Of a stretch of 64,000 bases of DNA, positions 33,308 through 44,610 are shown one piece after another. Position 1 is the stretch's first letter, and every line of letters starts with the position of its first letter. The notes beneath the pieces are model-generated. The model made no database searches. It was not told the origin of the DNA and was given only the letters and a program-made list of their open reading frames with translations. Source of the DNA: Humulus lupulus (taxonomy: Eukaryota; Streptophyta; Magnoliopsida; Rosales; Cannabaceae); contig NC_084798.1 of NCBI RefSeq assembly GCF_963169125.1, positions 196,163,481-196,227,480 of the forward strand. Direction: 5' to 3'. The position numbers and the translations under genes are program-made.

Positions 33308-34318
33308 TCTAGGTTTGATAATTTGTGTACATATCGTGTTTGTGTCAACACATGTATTACATGACACGATTAAGGTAAACACAAACATGATCTAATTATT
33401 AAACGTGTTATAACCTAAACATGAACACAACACATTTTGTTAGCAGGTCACATGACACGACACGCTTAACACATTTAACAAATATGTAGTATAATGAACA
33501 CAAAATTGATACATTTAGCATACGATTGAACATGTTATATGACACATAAATAGAATTGACACAATTATTTATAATTTAATAGCATATTATAAAATATACA
33601 CACTAACATAATACATAGTTCAAGTATTCATCAACAATCCTTCATAGAAAAGGAAGAGCTATTTTAGATTTTTTTTTCTTCATTTTTTTAAGGGAAAGAT
33701 TCCAAGAAGCATACCAAACCAACACTAGCGAAAGAGCATATCGACTAGCAACACAGCTTCAGCCACTAAGGGAACTCCTTTCTCCTACAAAGGAGATGAT
33801 TTCAACACTAAACCATGTTTAGCTACTAAATAAACCACCTCATTAAAAGTACAAGGTACGAAAAAGACTTCCAAACACCATAATCATAAACTTTAGTTTT
33901 AATTTCACTAATAAGAATATCGTGATCCCCACAATTAGTCACCTCGCCAGAGAGAAGCTTCATAACTTGAAGACAGTCATAAAAAATAGTAAATTGTCAC
34001 AGTCCAAGGCTATTAGCTAGCTAGAGTCCATCTCTAATTGCACATAACTCAACCACCATGGGACTAAAAGGCCTTATAAGAAAATATCATTTAGCAGCCA
34101 TGACTCTTCCTTTCCAATCATCCAACACCATTCATGAGCTATACTCACCATTTTTTAAATTAAATATTTACTTAAATGAGTTAGAAGAATCAAGCAGGCT
34201 GACACAAAAACGATACATTTGTTGTATGTATTAAACGGGTCAACACAAAAATTAAATGTATAACCAAACTCATTTGTTTTGCATCATGCCATAAATTATC
34301 AACCCTAATTATATCAAT
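33308..34318. mobile_element. Possible non-autonomous TIR element enclosing an RNase H-like fragment
   Basis: The left edge (TAGGTTTGATAATTTGTG) is the approximate inverse of the right edge (ATAAATTATCAACCCTAATT). Next to both are CGTGTTTGTGTCAAC/GGGTCAACACAAAA-type words. About 400 bp between them derive from an RNase H-like gene. Ends and target duplication are not exact, so this is tentative. Confidence 0.4.
33757..34134 (-). pseudogene. RNase H-like (reverse-transcriptase-like) fragment
   Basis: The minus strand reads VLDDWKGRVMAAK, then after a stop and a frame change FSPMVVELCAIRDGL, LANSLGL, FYDCLQVMKLLSGE and DILISEIKTKV. This is the pattern of the plant RNase H-like domain found in LINE-derived and stand-alone genes: an N-terminal DWKG strand, an AELCAIRDGL helix with the second acid, then the S-D-C-x-x-V-x-x-L block. 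At least three stops are present, so it is dead. It could be a LINE 3' remnant or a piece of a host gene picked up by a transposon. Confidence 0.6.
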
Positions 34319-34979
34319 GCAACAACATTATCAAAAGCCTTGAGGCCATAATCATATAGATCACAAAAACCCCAATATTGCAACCACGTGGCAATGCAAT
34401 CACTCAGCCCTAGGCCAATCACTTAATGGTCCAATCATGAAAAATCTACTTTTTATTTTGTCAATTTCTTCTAAACTTCGCTTGATGTTACCATTAGATA
34501 TGGAAATGGAGAATCACAAACCTTTCGTGTGTTTTTTTATTTTTTATCAATAAGAAATCTTTTAAAGAATAATAAAAATAAGATTAGTCCCCAACAAAAA
34601 AAGAAGAAGAAGAAGATTAGTCTTCTAATATCAGATGCCATATTTTTGTAATTATTTTAGTCTAACCGTATATTTTAAATGTTTATCTTAATGTAGTGTA
34701 TTGTGTAATTTATCTAACAATTTAACCAGGTTTTACACACAAATCTAATTTAGGTTTCTTTCTCCCAAATCTCGAAAACGTTTCTATGTTTGGTAGGAAT
34801 GAGTGGGAGTATGATGGATTAATAGTTTAGGAATGATGGGAAGTAGGATGGATGGAGATGATAGTTTCTCTCTTTTATGTTGTTTGGTATTAGGGATGAA
34901 ATTGGAAGGATAGAGAAGAAATTAATTATTAAAATTATCATTTTATCTTTTTAATAAGAATATTTATTACTTTTTAAAA
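34319..34979. other. About 0.65 kb with nothing firm
   Basis: AT-rich. TTTGGTAGGAATG...TTGTTTGGTATTAGGG words (34790-34895) recall short MITE-like repeats, but I cannot define ends. Confidence 0.4.
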
Positions 34980-35142
34980 GGGAAAATACCATTTTGGCCC
35001 GCGTGTTGTGCAAAAGTTACTGATCAGACCATTTTTTTTGTTAAATGACAATTTGGACCATGCATTTTGTAAAATGGAACAAAATAATACTATGAGCCCA
35101 ATTTTGGTCAAATTTTTTTTAAATATGACCAAAATACCCCTA

Positions 35143-35832
35143 TGTTGATGCGGTTTTTCGCCAACAGTGAATGAAGAAAATAACAAAGGTTGAATAGTGC
35201 TTGACCATAAACCAAAAATAAGAAATGAACTCTCAAGAACACAGAACTTTCTACGCGGTTTAGTAGTTAAAATCTACCTAATCCACGAGTCTATATTATT
35301 ACTGTTTTTCTCTCTCTATTTTGGCAGAGTTTCAGTATTACAGAATAATCGTCCCCCTTCCTGTCCAATATTCTTAGTATTTATAGAAAAATTCCTTGGA
35401 CAGGTTTGGGTAACTGCGTGAGTCAATCACGGATTTACATATTTATTACATTTAATATGAAATATTCTCATTTATACTAGGATATGATCTGATCACGAAA
35501 TAAATGGTCTCCTAATATATGGGACATTAAATATTACAGGCTGGCCATAAATGATCGTATAAAATACTCAAGTCTTTGGGGATCCGGGGATTCGCCCTAT
35601 GCTCAAGTTACCACGAACTAGATATGTCTCTGAGCTCGTACTGTGGAGGTCGTGCCGTATGAATATCATAAGCTCGCACTTCACAACTTACACATCCCTA
35701 GCTCATACAACCATTGTGAAAGTCGTGTTGTCCACGTGGATAATAAATGGATTCCTTGGCTATTTCTTTCATGTAGTTATTTGCCAGCTGTACATGAGCT
35801 GAGTGAAAGACTCGTGCTGAAATTAGGGTACA
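35143..35832 (-). repeat. 3' LTR of element B
   Basis: From TGTTGATGCGG to TTAGGGTACA. The minus-strand TATA box lies at 35378-35385. It is very similar to the right LTR, with scattered substitutions (by eye well over 90 percent), so the insertion is fairly young. Confidence 0.88.
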
Positions 35833-35850
35833 TGTTTGCCCCCCAAGTCC
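35833..35850 (-). promoter_or_regulatory. Polypurine tract of element B
   Basis: The minus strand reads GACTTGGGGGGCAAACA directly before the LTR start TGTACCC, as in other Tat elements. Confidence 0.8.
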
Positions 35851-36101
35851 CTGCTCGTGGTTCATGACGTCACCTTCTGACCTACACAGTAGAGACTTTT
35901 AGACTTCTACCGCATTAAACCATGCCTGCCCACTATTTGAGTACTGGACACGTGGAATACTACAATTGGCGTCTATTCGAGTTTCGAGGACTGCAAAAAT
36001 TTTCTTGTCACCTTTTTGCCGTTGTTTTGTCTTTTGAAACATAGCATTTGGATTTTGTACTGACCAAATCGGATGGCTCAAATTGATCTATGTCGTTTAC
36101 A

Positions 36102-36109
36102 TATAAATA
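36102..36109 (+). promoter_or_regulatory. TATA box of the antisense extra gene
   Basis: ACATATAAATAGGGTAGG is a good plant TATA box on the plus strand, opposite to the retrotransposon. A CACGTG box lies 150 bp upstream (35949-35954). Downstream is a C/T-rich leader (36150-36290). This suggests the extra gene has its own promoter just inside the 3' LTR. Confidence 0.6.
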
Positions 36110-36318
36110 GGGTAGGCAATTTCCATGATTCACCACTTTTTATTCGAAATCTTTCTACATCTTCTCTTCTCTGCATTTTCAAACCCTTCTTCTTTCTCAG
36201 AAAAAAACCCAAAAACCATATGTTGCAAAAACTCTCAGAAACCCCATTACTCAGTTACTCAGGAGTTTTCCAAGAACTCTCCCCTAAAAAGTCCACTTCC
36301 TTTATCGACGAACACACT

Positions 36319-36861
36319 GTAAGTCTTTTGGTTTCAAAGAAACCTTTCTTCTACTAATGTCTTTGTTTTTTTATCATGCTCATCCACACTTCACCGTAGT
36401 CAATATTAGGTTGTTTTCTAAATGTTTTTGGCACATAGGCTTCGACTTAGGTTTATTGAGTAGGTCTTAAAATATCTCTAGAACTATGATATTCATAAAA
36501 CTAGGTAAATCTAGGTAATTTATGGCAATTTTTAGGAAATACCCATTCAGGATATAGAAGATGAAAAGTTTTTAGGGTTCAAAACCAGGTTGCTTAGGGG
36601 ACACGCTTCTTGGGTGGTTTTACTGTAAACTGCCCCCCAAGGATAGTAGTGGCCTGATTTTCTGAAACACGAGTCCTTGAACATCAGGGGTCTATTAGAA
36701 AACCGAGGCGCATAGCGTAGGGTAGCGTGTGGCATCACGCAACGGGCTGAGACTAACTCAACTCGTATATCAGAGACATCATTCTCCTCCATACTTTCGT
36801 GCCATAACCTTTACAAACTCTTAGGTCGCCTACTAAGTAACTCGTCATTCTTGTTCGTTAG
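36319..36861 (+). other. Possible intron in the 5' leader of the antisense gene
   Basis: ACACT|GTAAGTC at 36319 and TTGTTCGTTAG at 36861 bound 543 bp that separate the C/T-rich leader from the ATG at 36870. Such leader introns are common in plant genes. There is no comparison copy, since element A lacks this part. Confidence 0.45.
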
Positions 36862-36869
36862 GCGATCTG

Positions 36870-39800
36870 ATGGCACCCAAGAAGAACGCACCAAAGAAGA
36901 ATGCACCTAGCTCGTCTGCTCAACAAACGAACAAAGGTAAAGAGATCGCCTCAGAATCTCCCCTTCCTCACTTCGGCCCAGTGGTGGAGAGGGAAGTTGT
37001 GGTTGACCCCAACGCTTTCTTTAAGGCAGAGACAATAGCTTCCAAGATTATGACCCAAGGAAAGGTCAACAAAATTATGCTGAGCAATAATATCGAGGTC
37101 GGGTCTGGAGTCCTTATTACCCGACCTCCGTTTGAAGGGGAACGAAGTTGCTCCCCTCTCCAGGACGACTTCGCAACCTGGAGTGATGAGCACTTGAAGG
37201 CGGGGGCCTTCCTTCCCCTGGATCAATATTTTTCCGGCTTCCTAAATTATGTGAAGTCGCCACCTTTTCAACTCCCCCAAAATTCTTACAGGCTTTTGGC
37301 GAGGCTGAAATACTTATTTTTGAAGCACGAGTCGGAGGTCCCCACTCCGGCAGATATACTGTACTTTTTCTAGCTTAAAGCTAGCCCGGAACAAAAGGGT
37401 CGAGGTGACGAATTCTACTACCTCACCAGATTCCCAAACTCTGCTTCGGCCATCGAGATCCCAAGCCACCCCAACGACTACAAAGACCAGTTCTTTATGT
37501 CGAGCAGGTTCCGAAACTATGAGCACTGATACTTCAACCGTCCTCGTAAGTTTTTTTTTCTCTGATCTCAGCTCGTAAAAAATTTTCTCTTTTCAAGACA
37601 TTTTCCTTGTGCATGTGCTAATTGAGTTTATTTTTGTGCAACCATATTTGCGAGGACAGGAAAGTCAGTGACCCTCGGGGGTCAGTATGAAACATTGTCT
37701 GGGCTCCCACACAGCAAGAAGGATTACCGCCAGCTCGTGAATGACGCCACGATGTTGGCGTGTAAGTTGATTGGCAAAGGCCAAACGTTGGCCTTAAGAA
37801 GGACCCGGGCTAACTTTCCAATAATCCACAAGCTCCCGCCTTCTCAAGAAGAGGACTCACCGACCACCGAAGGCGAGGAGCAAGAATAGGTCGAGGTGCC
37901 TTTTATGCGGAAGAGGCGGGTTCCTAAGGCTGTTCAGGAACCCAATTTTGAACAAGTTGCGTCAGGGGCAGCAGCCGGCCCCTCCGGCCAAGGTAACCCA
38001 TACCCTTATAGGTAACTAGATAGGGTTGTTGCCGATTTTAGGTTAGTTAGATTTAACCCAAATCAGCTCATTCACCGTCACCCTAACAATCCAGACTGTA
38101 ATGTCACCCTGCTCCAGTGTGTGGATCACTTAGTGTTGCGTCATGATAATAGCTACCCTAAGGGCACCATTGTTGTAGATAACACCTTAAATTTTAGGTC
38201 TGCCATCTTTGAGGAGTATGGGACCAATCGTAGGAGTTGGACTTCTTTGCTCAAGGGAGCCTTTGCCCCTGGATTTAGACAGTATGTAGATGAGTCCATC
38301 CCCAAGGTAGAACTAGAGCCCGAATCTCCTAGAGTACAAGAAGTATCAGAGTTAGATTCTCCTTCTCCTCCAGTAGTCCCAAGGCCGGAGGTCGTGATAA
38401 TAGACTCCTCCCCCAGCTCGTAGGGTAGGACTTTATTTATTTCCTTTGTGTATGTTTTTTACTTTGCTTATGAACTAATCCCTTTTTTGTTCTTTTCAGA
38501 TGACGAGATGGAACAACCTGGAGCCCCTGACCTTCGTACAGCTTTCCAGGGGGGGAAATCCAGCTCGGGCCCTGTCGTGAAAAGGCCCCGATATACAAAG
38601 AAAGCCCCTCCTGTGGCAAGAAATTCATCAAAATCCCCTGCTAAGGGGAAAGGCACAAGCTCGACAGCTCCGACGTCAACCGTTACTGAGAGGAGGATTC
38701 CTCCTCCTCCACCTCAGTTTGCGCCTGCTCAGGATCAGGTAATCCAAGCTGATCCTCCATCTCCTCATGCCCCAATTGCTACTGTTCGCATACCAGTTGA
38801 TCTCCAAGACCTGGAGAAGATCCCCGAAGCTTTTCAGGGAATCCTCTACAAGATGGCGAGCCACATGGTGGGGCATGCTTACAAAGCCAACTCGAGGGAC
38901 TTGAGGACGATCGAGGAGCGGAGCCCGGAAAATGTCCTGGAGTCATCCTTGGGGATGACGTTCACAGTAAGCTATCATTCCCTGGTGACATTTTTCTCTT
39001 TATCTTGCCAAAGGATACATCTAACTTGCCTTGTTATTTTTGCAGTCTGCCCTGGCTCTGCACCGCAGCATAGCCCGAGCTAGGGCTAGAAATGATGAGC
39101 TCCAAGCTGAACTCAATGCCGCCAAGACCGCCCTGACTGCTGCTCAAGAAGGTGAGCCAGCCACCAAAGCTGCCTTTGCGGCTGCTCAAAAGAGAGAGTA
39201 CGATGCCAAGTTCGCCCTTGCCTCGTCTCAGGAAAGCGACAGGCCACAAAGATTGCCTTGGCTGCTCTCTAGGCCCAAACTGCCCAGCTCCAGGCCGAGG
39301 TTGCCGAGGCCAAAGCAAAACAGCTAGAGGCCGAGGCTGCTGTAATGCCCCAAAATCCCTAATGCAGTTTAGTGGTTGGATTAGTAGGTCGGGAGGGTCA
39401 TAATTGATTTATTATGCCATTAAATGATTATATGCATGTTTATGTGAATTATATTAATGCATGCATGTGGGTCCACATTTCATTATAAGGGCATTTTGGT
39501 AATTTGGCCCATTGAGGGCATATTTGTATATTTTGATGCATGTTTGTGATTTATGGATGAGATCCCATTATCGGCATGAGACGATCTTAGGTTACAAGTT
39601 AGCGGTTTTGTCATAACGAGGTCAATTATTCGAATATTGGATAATGAGAATGATTATTTGATGATATATTGGGAGTTATTGAGATCAGGAGGGAATTCTA
39701 GGAGTATTGACTATTTTGTCCCTGGGGGAATTTTTGGGACCCCGAGCATTAGGATTTATTTGAGGCTACTTAAGCTTGAAGTAACCTGTCAGAAAGAAAA

Positions 39801-41848
39801 CTACATTCAAACACCTTTCTTTGGCACCTATTATCCTTTTTGACCGTTCGTCGCAATTTCGAAGGAAACTTGGGTTTTACGAGTCGGAATCAAGTGAGGA
39901 TCGAGACATAGCGATCCTAGGAAAGAATAGAAACTTCTTGATCGAAGGATTTAGTGAGAAACAACTTAATCAAAGGTAATCCAAGCTTTAAGTTTTGAGT
40001 TTTAGAGTTTCTAAGCTTTGATTTGGATTTTGTGTGTTGATGAATCTTTGATTTGTTTGAGCCTCGGGATTTGATGATTTTGGATCATTGGAATGTTTGG
40101 GAACTTTGATTTTTGGATTTGGAGATGTTTAAGTAGGTTTTTGGAAGGATTAAAAGGTCAGGGTTATGGCTGAATTTCCAGGTGGGGACGCGGCCTTATT
40201 CTTAGGCACCGCAGGCCGAGCATGGTGTAGATGGGCGATGGAGTTGAGGGGCCACGGCACTGGGGAAGGAGGGTCGCGGTGCTTGCTTCAGGCACCTCTG
40301 TCTTGGCTGGGGGCCGCGGCTCAGAAAGGTGGGGTCATGGCGCTTGAGGGTTTTTGTGGCCAGAGAAGTGTTTTGATCATGGGAACTCAAACCTTAGGCC
40401 TCGAGATCGTTCCACTACCCAGTTTAGTATGATTTGATGTCTCGGAGGCTAGGTCATGGTCCGAGAATCTTTTATTACTCATTTTGTTGATGGAATTCCA
40501 TATTTGGTTACGACTAGGTGACCGCTAAGGAACTAAAAGACAGGTCGTTCTCAAGGGTCATTCTCTTACTAATTCTCGCTCGAACCAGAGGTAAGAAAAC
40601 TACACCCTATGTATATGACATGCGTGGTTATTATAGAGGCATGTTGATTGTTTAAATGTGGACATTGATTTCATATTAAATGCTTAGCAAATCTTGCTTA
40701 CATGTGTATGGCACTGACTAGTCAGAATCGGCATTGGTCGCGTGTTACTGACCTAAGAGTCAGAAACGGTATAAGCGTCATGAACGCAGAGCCGATAAAA
40801 GATTAGATCTAATTGACATCTACATTGAATGACTCATATGGAGCATTAATGCTGGACCGACCTTAAGTTCAATGAAAATTATAAGCGCTTGTCTAGTCTA
40901 TGACTAGTTACTCAGAGTCAGGGCCAAAGGCCTAGGTGACTGTTTTGTCACATGGCTAAGGGAAAGGAATCCCACGTTAATGACTCTATTGTCACTCGAT
41001 AGGTTTATGTTGGTGACTATCTCATCAAATGCCTATCTTATTTAAGCTAGTGAAATGATCACTTATTTGTAAGGGAACGGAACCCACCTTAGTGATTTTT
41101 ACAACTGTCACTCCTCTATTTTGGACTAAAAGTCCTGAGATGGTTATTATGATCATCGTTTGATATTATATTCATTCAATATTGAGTTTTCTTGCTGGGC
41201 TTTGGCTCATGGGTGCTATGTGGTGCAGGTAAAGGGAAAGAAAAGCTCACCCAGCCTTGAGTGGAGAGCTTAGGTGGTGATGTGTACATATGCGGCCGCT
41301 TGACCACCACGGCCAAGGAGATTCTCAGAAGGATTAGGGGTTAACCCTAATTTTGCCACTTAGGTCGTCGGGTTGTAAATTTAAACAGTTTTGACCATTT
41401 TGGATTGTAAATAACTTGTAAATGTTTTGATGGGCCCATAAACAATTTTATGTTTAAATAAAATATATCCTTTCCTTTTGATTGGTTTTCCACCTTAACC
41501 TGTTAATAACACCTAGAAGCACGTTTTTAACCGAAGAACTCGGTTAGCGAGTTAAGCACGGTTCAAAGTTCACCGTAACTACCTTGGGGTAACCAGGGCG
41601 TTACAGCTGCAGTTAAAGAAGAGAATGCGGCCTCACTGTCCTCCATGGAAGATATGTTGTACCATTGCTGGGCTTTTAACCAGGATGGCAACTTTTCTTT
41701 CATGGCTCCCGCGCTGTTAGATCCATACCTTGAAAAATTCAAGGCCTGGATCTTGCAAGAGTTGTCGGAAATGGGGGATGCTTTTACAGCGAGCGAGAAT
41801 GAAGGCGAGGAGGTCATGTCCTCAGAGCATCCTGGAGGGGCTCAATGA
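36870..41848 (+). pseudogene. Antisense extra gene of element B: gypsy-type transposase-like protein, spliced
   Basis: Starts MAPKKNAPKKNAPSSSAQQT after the leader intron. Exon 1 has the domain of the putative gypsy-type transposase family (ITRPPFEGERSC, then HLKAGAFLPLDQYFSGFLNY, LPQNSYRLLARLKYLFL), followed beyond a TAG (37371) by DEFYYLTRFPNS. A TGA follows at 37527. Introns: 37546-37641 (acceptor AA instead of AG), 38425-38499 and 38967-39045, all matching element A. Exon 3 is basic and Pro/Ser-rich with SHMVGHAYKA; exon 4 (39046-39340 and 41611-41848) is an Ala-rich coiled coil with a frameshift near 39245, ending CWAFNQDG...SSEHPGGAQ. A solo LTR splits exon 4. Function of the family is unknown; DNA or chromatin binding would be a guess. 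Confidence 0.78.
39341..41605 (+). mobile_element. Solo LTR (TGTAA-type, Tekay-like) with perfect target duplication
   Basis: Runs from TGTAATGCCCCAAAATCC to AGGGCGTTACA and is flanked by GCTGC (39336-39340 and 41606-41610). It is 2265 bp. It carries a GC-rich word patch (40183-40345, e.g. GGGACGCGGCC, GGGTCGCGGTGC, GGGGCCGCGGC) and the module AGAGGTAAGAAAACT (40592) to GTGCTATGTGGTGCAG (41228), followed by GTACATATGCGGCCGC. Homologous to the LTRs at 49593 and 51831. The absence of internal sequence indicates LTR-LTR recombination after insertion. Confidence 0.92.
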
Positions 41849-42125
41849 CAGTCTTTTTGTTTTTTTTTTTATATTTGTTTGTAAATAATGGCCCTTGGTC
41901 TTAGTTCGAGATTTTTTTACTCGGGACAAATTTAATCTTAATTTATATATCTAACTTTTAATCTATTTGTCTTTTCCCTGATTATCTCTCATGTTTATGC
42001 CTTCTTAGACTTGTACATTCGAGATTTTAGGAATCGATTTTTAGATCGGGATAGATATTTTGAGTTTGGTTATATCCAAACTTAATGTGTTGATATATAT
42101 CATACCTGTTAAGAATCAGGCCTTG

Positions 42126-42535
42126 GACCCGGTTATATCCGGGATTTTAAATATTTTAAACTTAGTTCATGTTAGGTTTATTGACATCCAGAGCTTTTAA
42201 AAAATCCATCGAATATTCAATTTTGGTGACTTCTAAGTTTTGGACCTGGTTGTATCCAGGGTTTTAAGTGATTTAAACTTAGTTCGTGCTAGGTTTATTG
42301 ACATCTTAGCTCTTAAAAAGCCGACGAATATTCAATTTTCCAAGCTTCTAAGTTTTGGACCTGGTTGTATCCAGGGTTTTAAGTGATTTAAACTTAGTTC
42401 GTGCTAGGTTTATTGACATCGTGAGCTCTTAAAAAGCCGTCGAATAATCAATTTTCCAAGCTTCTAAGTTTCTGACCTGGTTGTATCCAGGATAGTTTTG
42501 TACCTGGTTGTATCAAGGATTTTAAGTAATTTAAA
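42126..42535. repeat. 115-117-bp tandem repeat in element B, about 3.5 units
   Basis: Units begin GACCCGG or GACCTGGTTGTATCC at 42126, 42243, 42358 and 42474. Units 2 and 3 are nearly identical; the fourth is cut and includes a short internal repeat of the first 20 bases. Located between the end of pol and the antisense gene, as in element A and as described for Retand. Confidence 0.9.
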
Positions 42536-42766
42536 CTCATCTAGCAACCTTATTCTGATCCACCTCGAGTTATATGCCCCCCAAGTAACCAGAATGTAAA
42601 GACTTTCTTGGTTGCTTTTACAAACATCAATACACGAGCTAATTTATAAACAACCTTATAGAGAAAAATTATTTAAAACTACTTTAACAAGAAAAATTAC
42701 ATAATAATCCCCTGTTATTTTGTTAAATGGCTTTTATAATTAAGCCTTACATGGATGGTTGTACTA

Positions 42767-43867
42767 CTAGTAATACTTTTTTAGGTGCATGGCGTTCCAG
42801 GTCTGTGGGACTATTTCTCCACTAAGCTGAGCTAACTTGAAAGTTCCCTCACGCAAACTTCCACAATCTAATATGGTCCTTCCCAGTTCGGGCCTAAAAC
42901 GATGTCCTTGGGATCCTTGTTTGCACAAAAATACCCTTCGGAGAACCAGGTCACCCAATCCAAAACTACGTTTCTTGACCTTAGAATTAAAGTAACGAGT
43001 GATTTTCTGTTGGTAGTGTGCGAGCTGTAACTATGAATCCTCTCCTTTCTCATCAATTAGATCGAGAGATGCGTTAAGTAGTTTATCATTCCGTCCCTGG
43101 CTGAATGTCCTTAGTCTGTGTGTGGCTACCATAGCTTCAATGGGAAGGACGGCTTCGCTTCTGAAGGTCAAGGAGAAAGGAGTGTGTCCTATGGAGGTCC
43201 TGTAGGAAGTTCGGTGTGCCCAAAGTACTTGCGGGAGCTGCTTGGGCCAGACTCCTTTGGCCTCATCTAACCTTTTCTTAAGGCTCACCTTTAGGGTCTT
43301 ATTCACAGCCTCGACCTGTTGATTGGCCTGTGGATATGCTACCGAAGAAAAACTCTTAATAACATCGTACTTTTCACAGAAGTCGGTGAAGAGATCACTG
43401 TCGAACTGGGTCCCATTATCTGACACAATTTTTTTAGGAAGCCTAAACCGATATACAATGTTCTTCACCACAAAGTCTAGGACTCTCTTTGAAGTGATGG
43501 TTGCCAAAGGCTCAGCCTCTACCCACTTCGTGAAATAGTCGATTGCCACCACCGCGTAACGAACTCCTCCCTTTCCCATAGGTAAGGATCCTATTAGGTC
43601 AACTCCCCAGATTGCAAATGACCACAGGGATGAGAACATCGTTAGCTCGACTAGAGCAGCTCGGGCGACTATGGCGAAGCGCTGGCATTTGTCGCATTTC
43701 TGAACATGGGAGATGGAATCTTTCATTAAAGTGGGCCAAAAATAGCCCTGTCTTAATATTTTCAATGCTAGGTTTTGCCCCCAAACATGATCTCCACAAA
43801 AACCTTCATGCACTTCTTGCAGAATGGTTTTAGCCTCCTCAGGCAGAACACACCGTAGGAGAGGCAA
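42767..43867 (-). pseudogene. Element B integrase, nearly intact
   Basis: The minus strand reads through a zinc-binding domain (LPEEAKTILQEVHEGFCGDH and HVQKCDKCQRFA). The catalytic core has AIDYFTKWVEAEPL, IVSDNGTQFDSD and QQVEAVNKTLK, so all three DDE acids are present. The frame is open from 43867 to a stop at 43031 (GEDS-stop), and a decayed C-terminal part (FGLGDLVLRRVF region) continues in other frames to the natural end LKKYY-stop at 42767. The integrase would insert the cDNA and leave the 5-bp duplication seen around this element. Confidence 0.88.
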
Positions 43868-44082
43868 TGAATGACCGCGTCAGTATAATGTACCATCCAC
43901 TACCACATACCTCGGAGCTTGATAGAGTATTTTTCTCGCATCCTTTCTTTCCTCAGGTAGCCTTCCTTTCGTAAGGTATTACACTATGGAGGTCATCCAG
44001 GTTGGCCTTGCGTCGATCATCTCCACCTCTACCATTTTTTCTGTTAAGCTCGGATTCTCCAAAAATTTCACTGGCACTACAT

Positions 44083-44560
44083 TCAAAGTCTCAGCTTCCT
44101 TGGTGGTGGCAAGCCTAGCCAAAGCGTCAGCATTAGAGTTTTACTCATGAGGTATCTGTTCAATAGTACTGTACTCAAATTATAATAGCTCTCGTTCACC
44201 TTAGCCAAGTAAGCCGCCATCTTGGTACCACGAGCTTGATACTCCCCCAACACCTGATTGACCACGAGTTGGGAATCGCTATAGCACTGGACGGCCTAAG
44301 TCTGGCTAGCAAGGCCTCATATTCGGCTTCATTGTTAGATGCTTCGAATCTGAATCTCAAAGTTGTATGGAATCGATGCCCTTCTGGAGAGATCAATATA
44401 ATCCCTTCTTTGGATCCATTCTCGTTCAATGAGCCGTCTACGAATATTTTCCACAACTCCTGCACCGGTTCCTTCAAAAGATCCTCTTGAAATCTGGTGC
44501 ATTCAGCCACAAAATTAGCAAGGGCCTGACTTTTAATCGAGGTTCGTGGTATGTACAGTA
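44083..44560 (-). pseudogene. Element B second (archaeal-type) RNase H, frameshifted
   Basis: LWKIFVDGSLN, GIILISPEGHRF and NNEAEYEALLARLR are open from the left, keeping the first two acids. A frameshift near 44290 interrupts the domain, and the remainder (MVNQVLGEYQARGTKMAAYL) is in another frame, ending 44083. It matches element A but lacks the Glu-to-Lys change of that copy. Confidence 0.82.
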
Positions 44561-44610
44561 TCTCAAACTGGCTGAGTTCAATCGCCCGTTTTAAAAGACG
44601 TCCCGATGTT

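Noticed and set aside
35599..35867. Frames in the element B LTR, repeated at 47331-47603
   Set aside because: Repeated only because the LTR is duplicated. No start conservation or domain, and oriented opposite to the element transcript.
40166..40432. 88-codon frame with Trp/Gly-rich product
   Set aside because: Lies in the GC-rich word patch of a solo LTR. The homologous LTRs at 51831 and 58735 do not preserve a corresponding frame over the patch.
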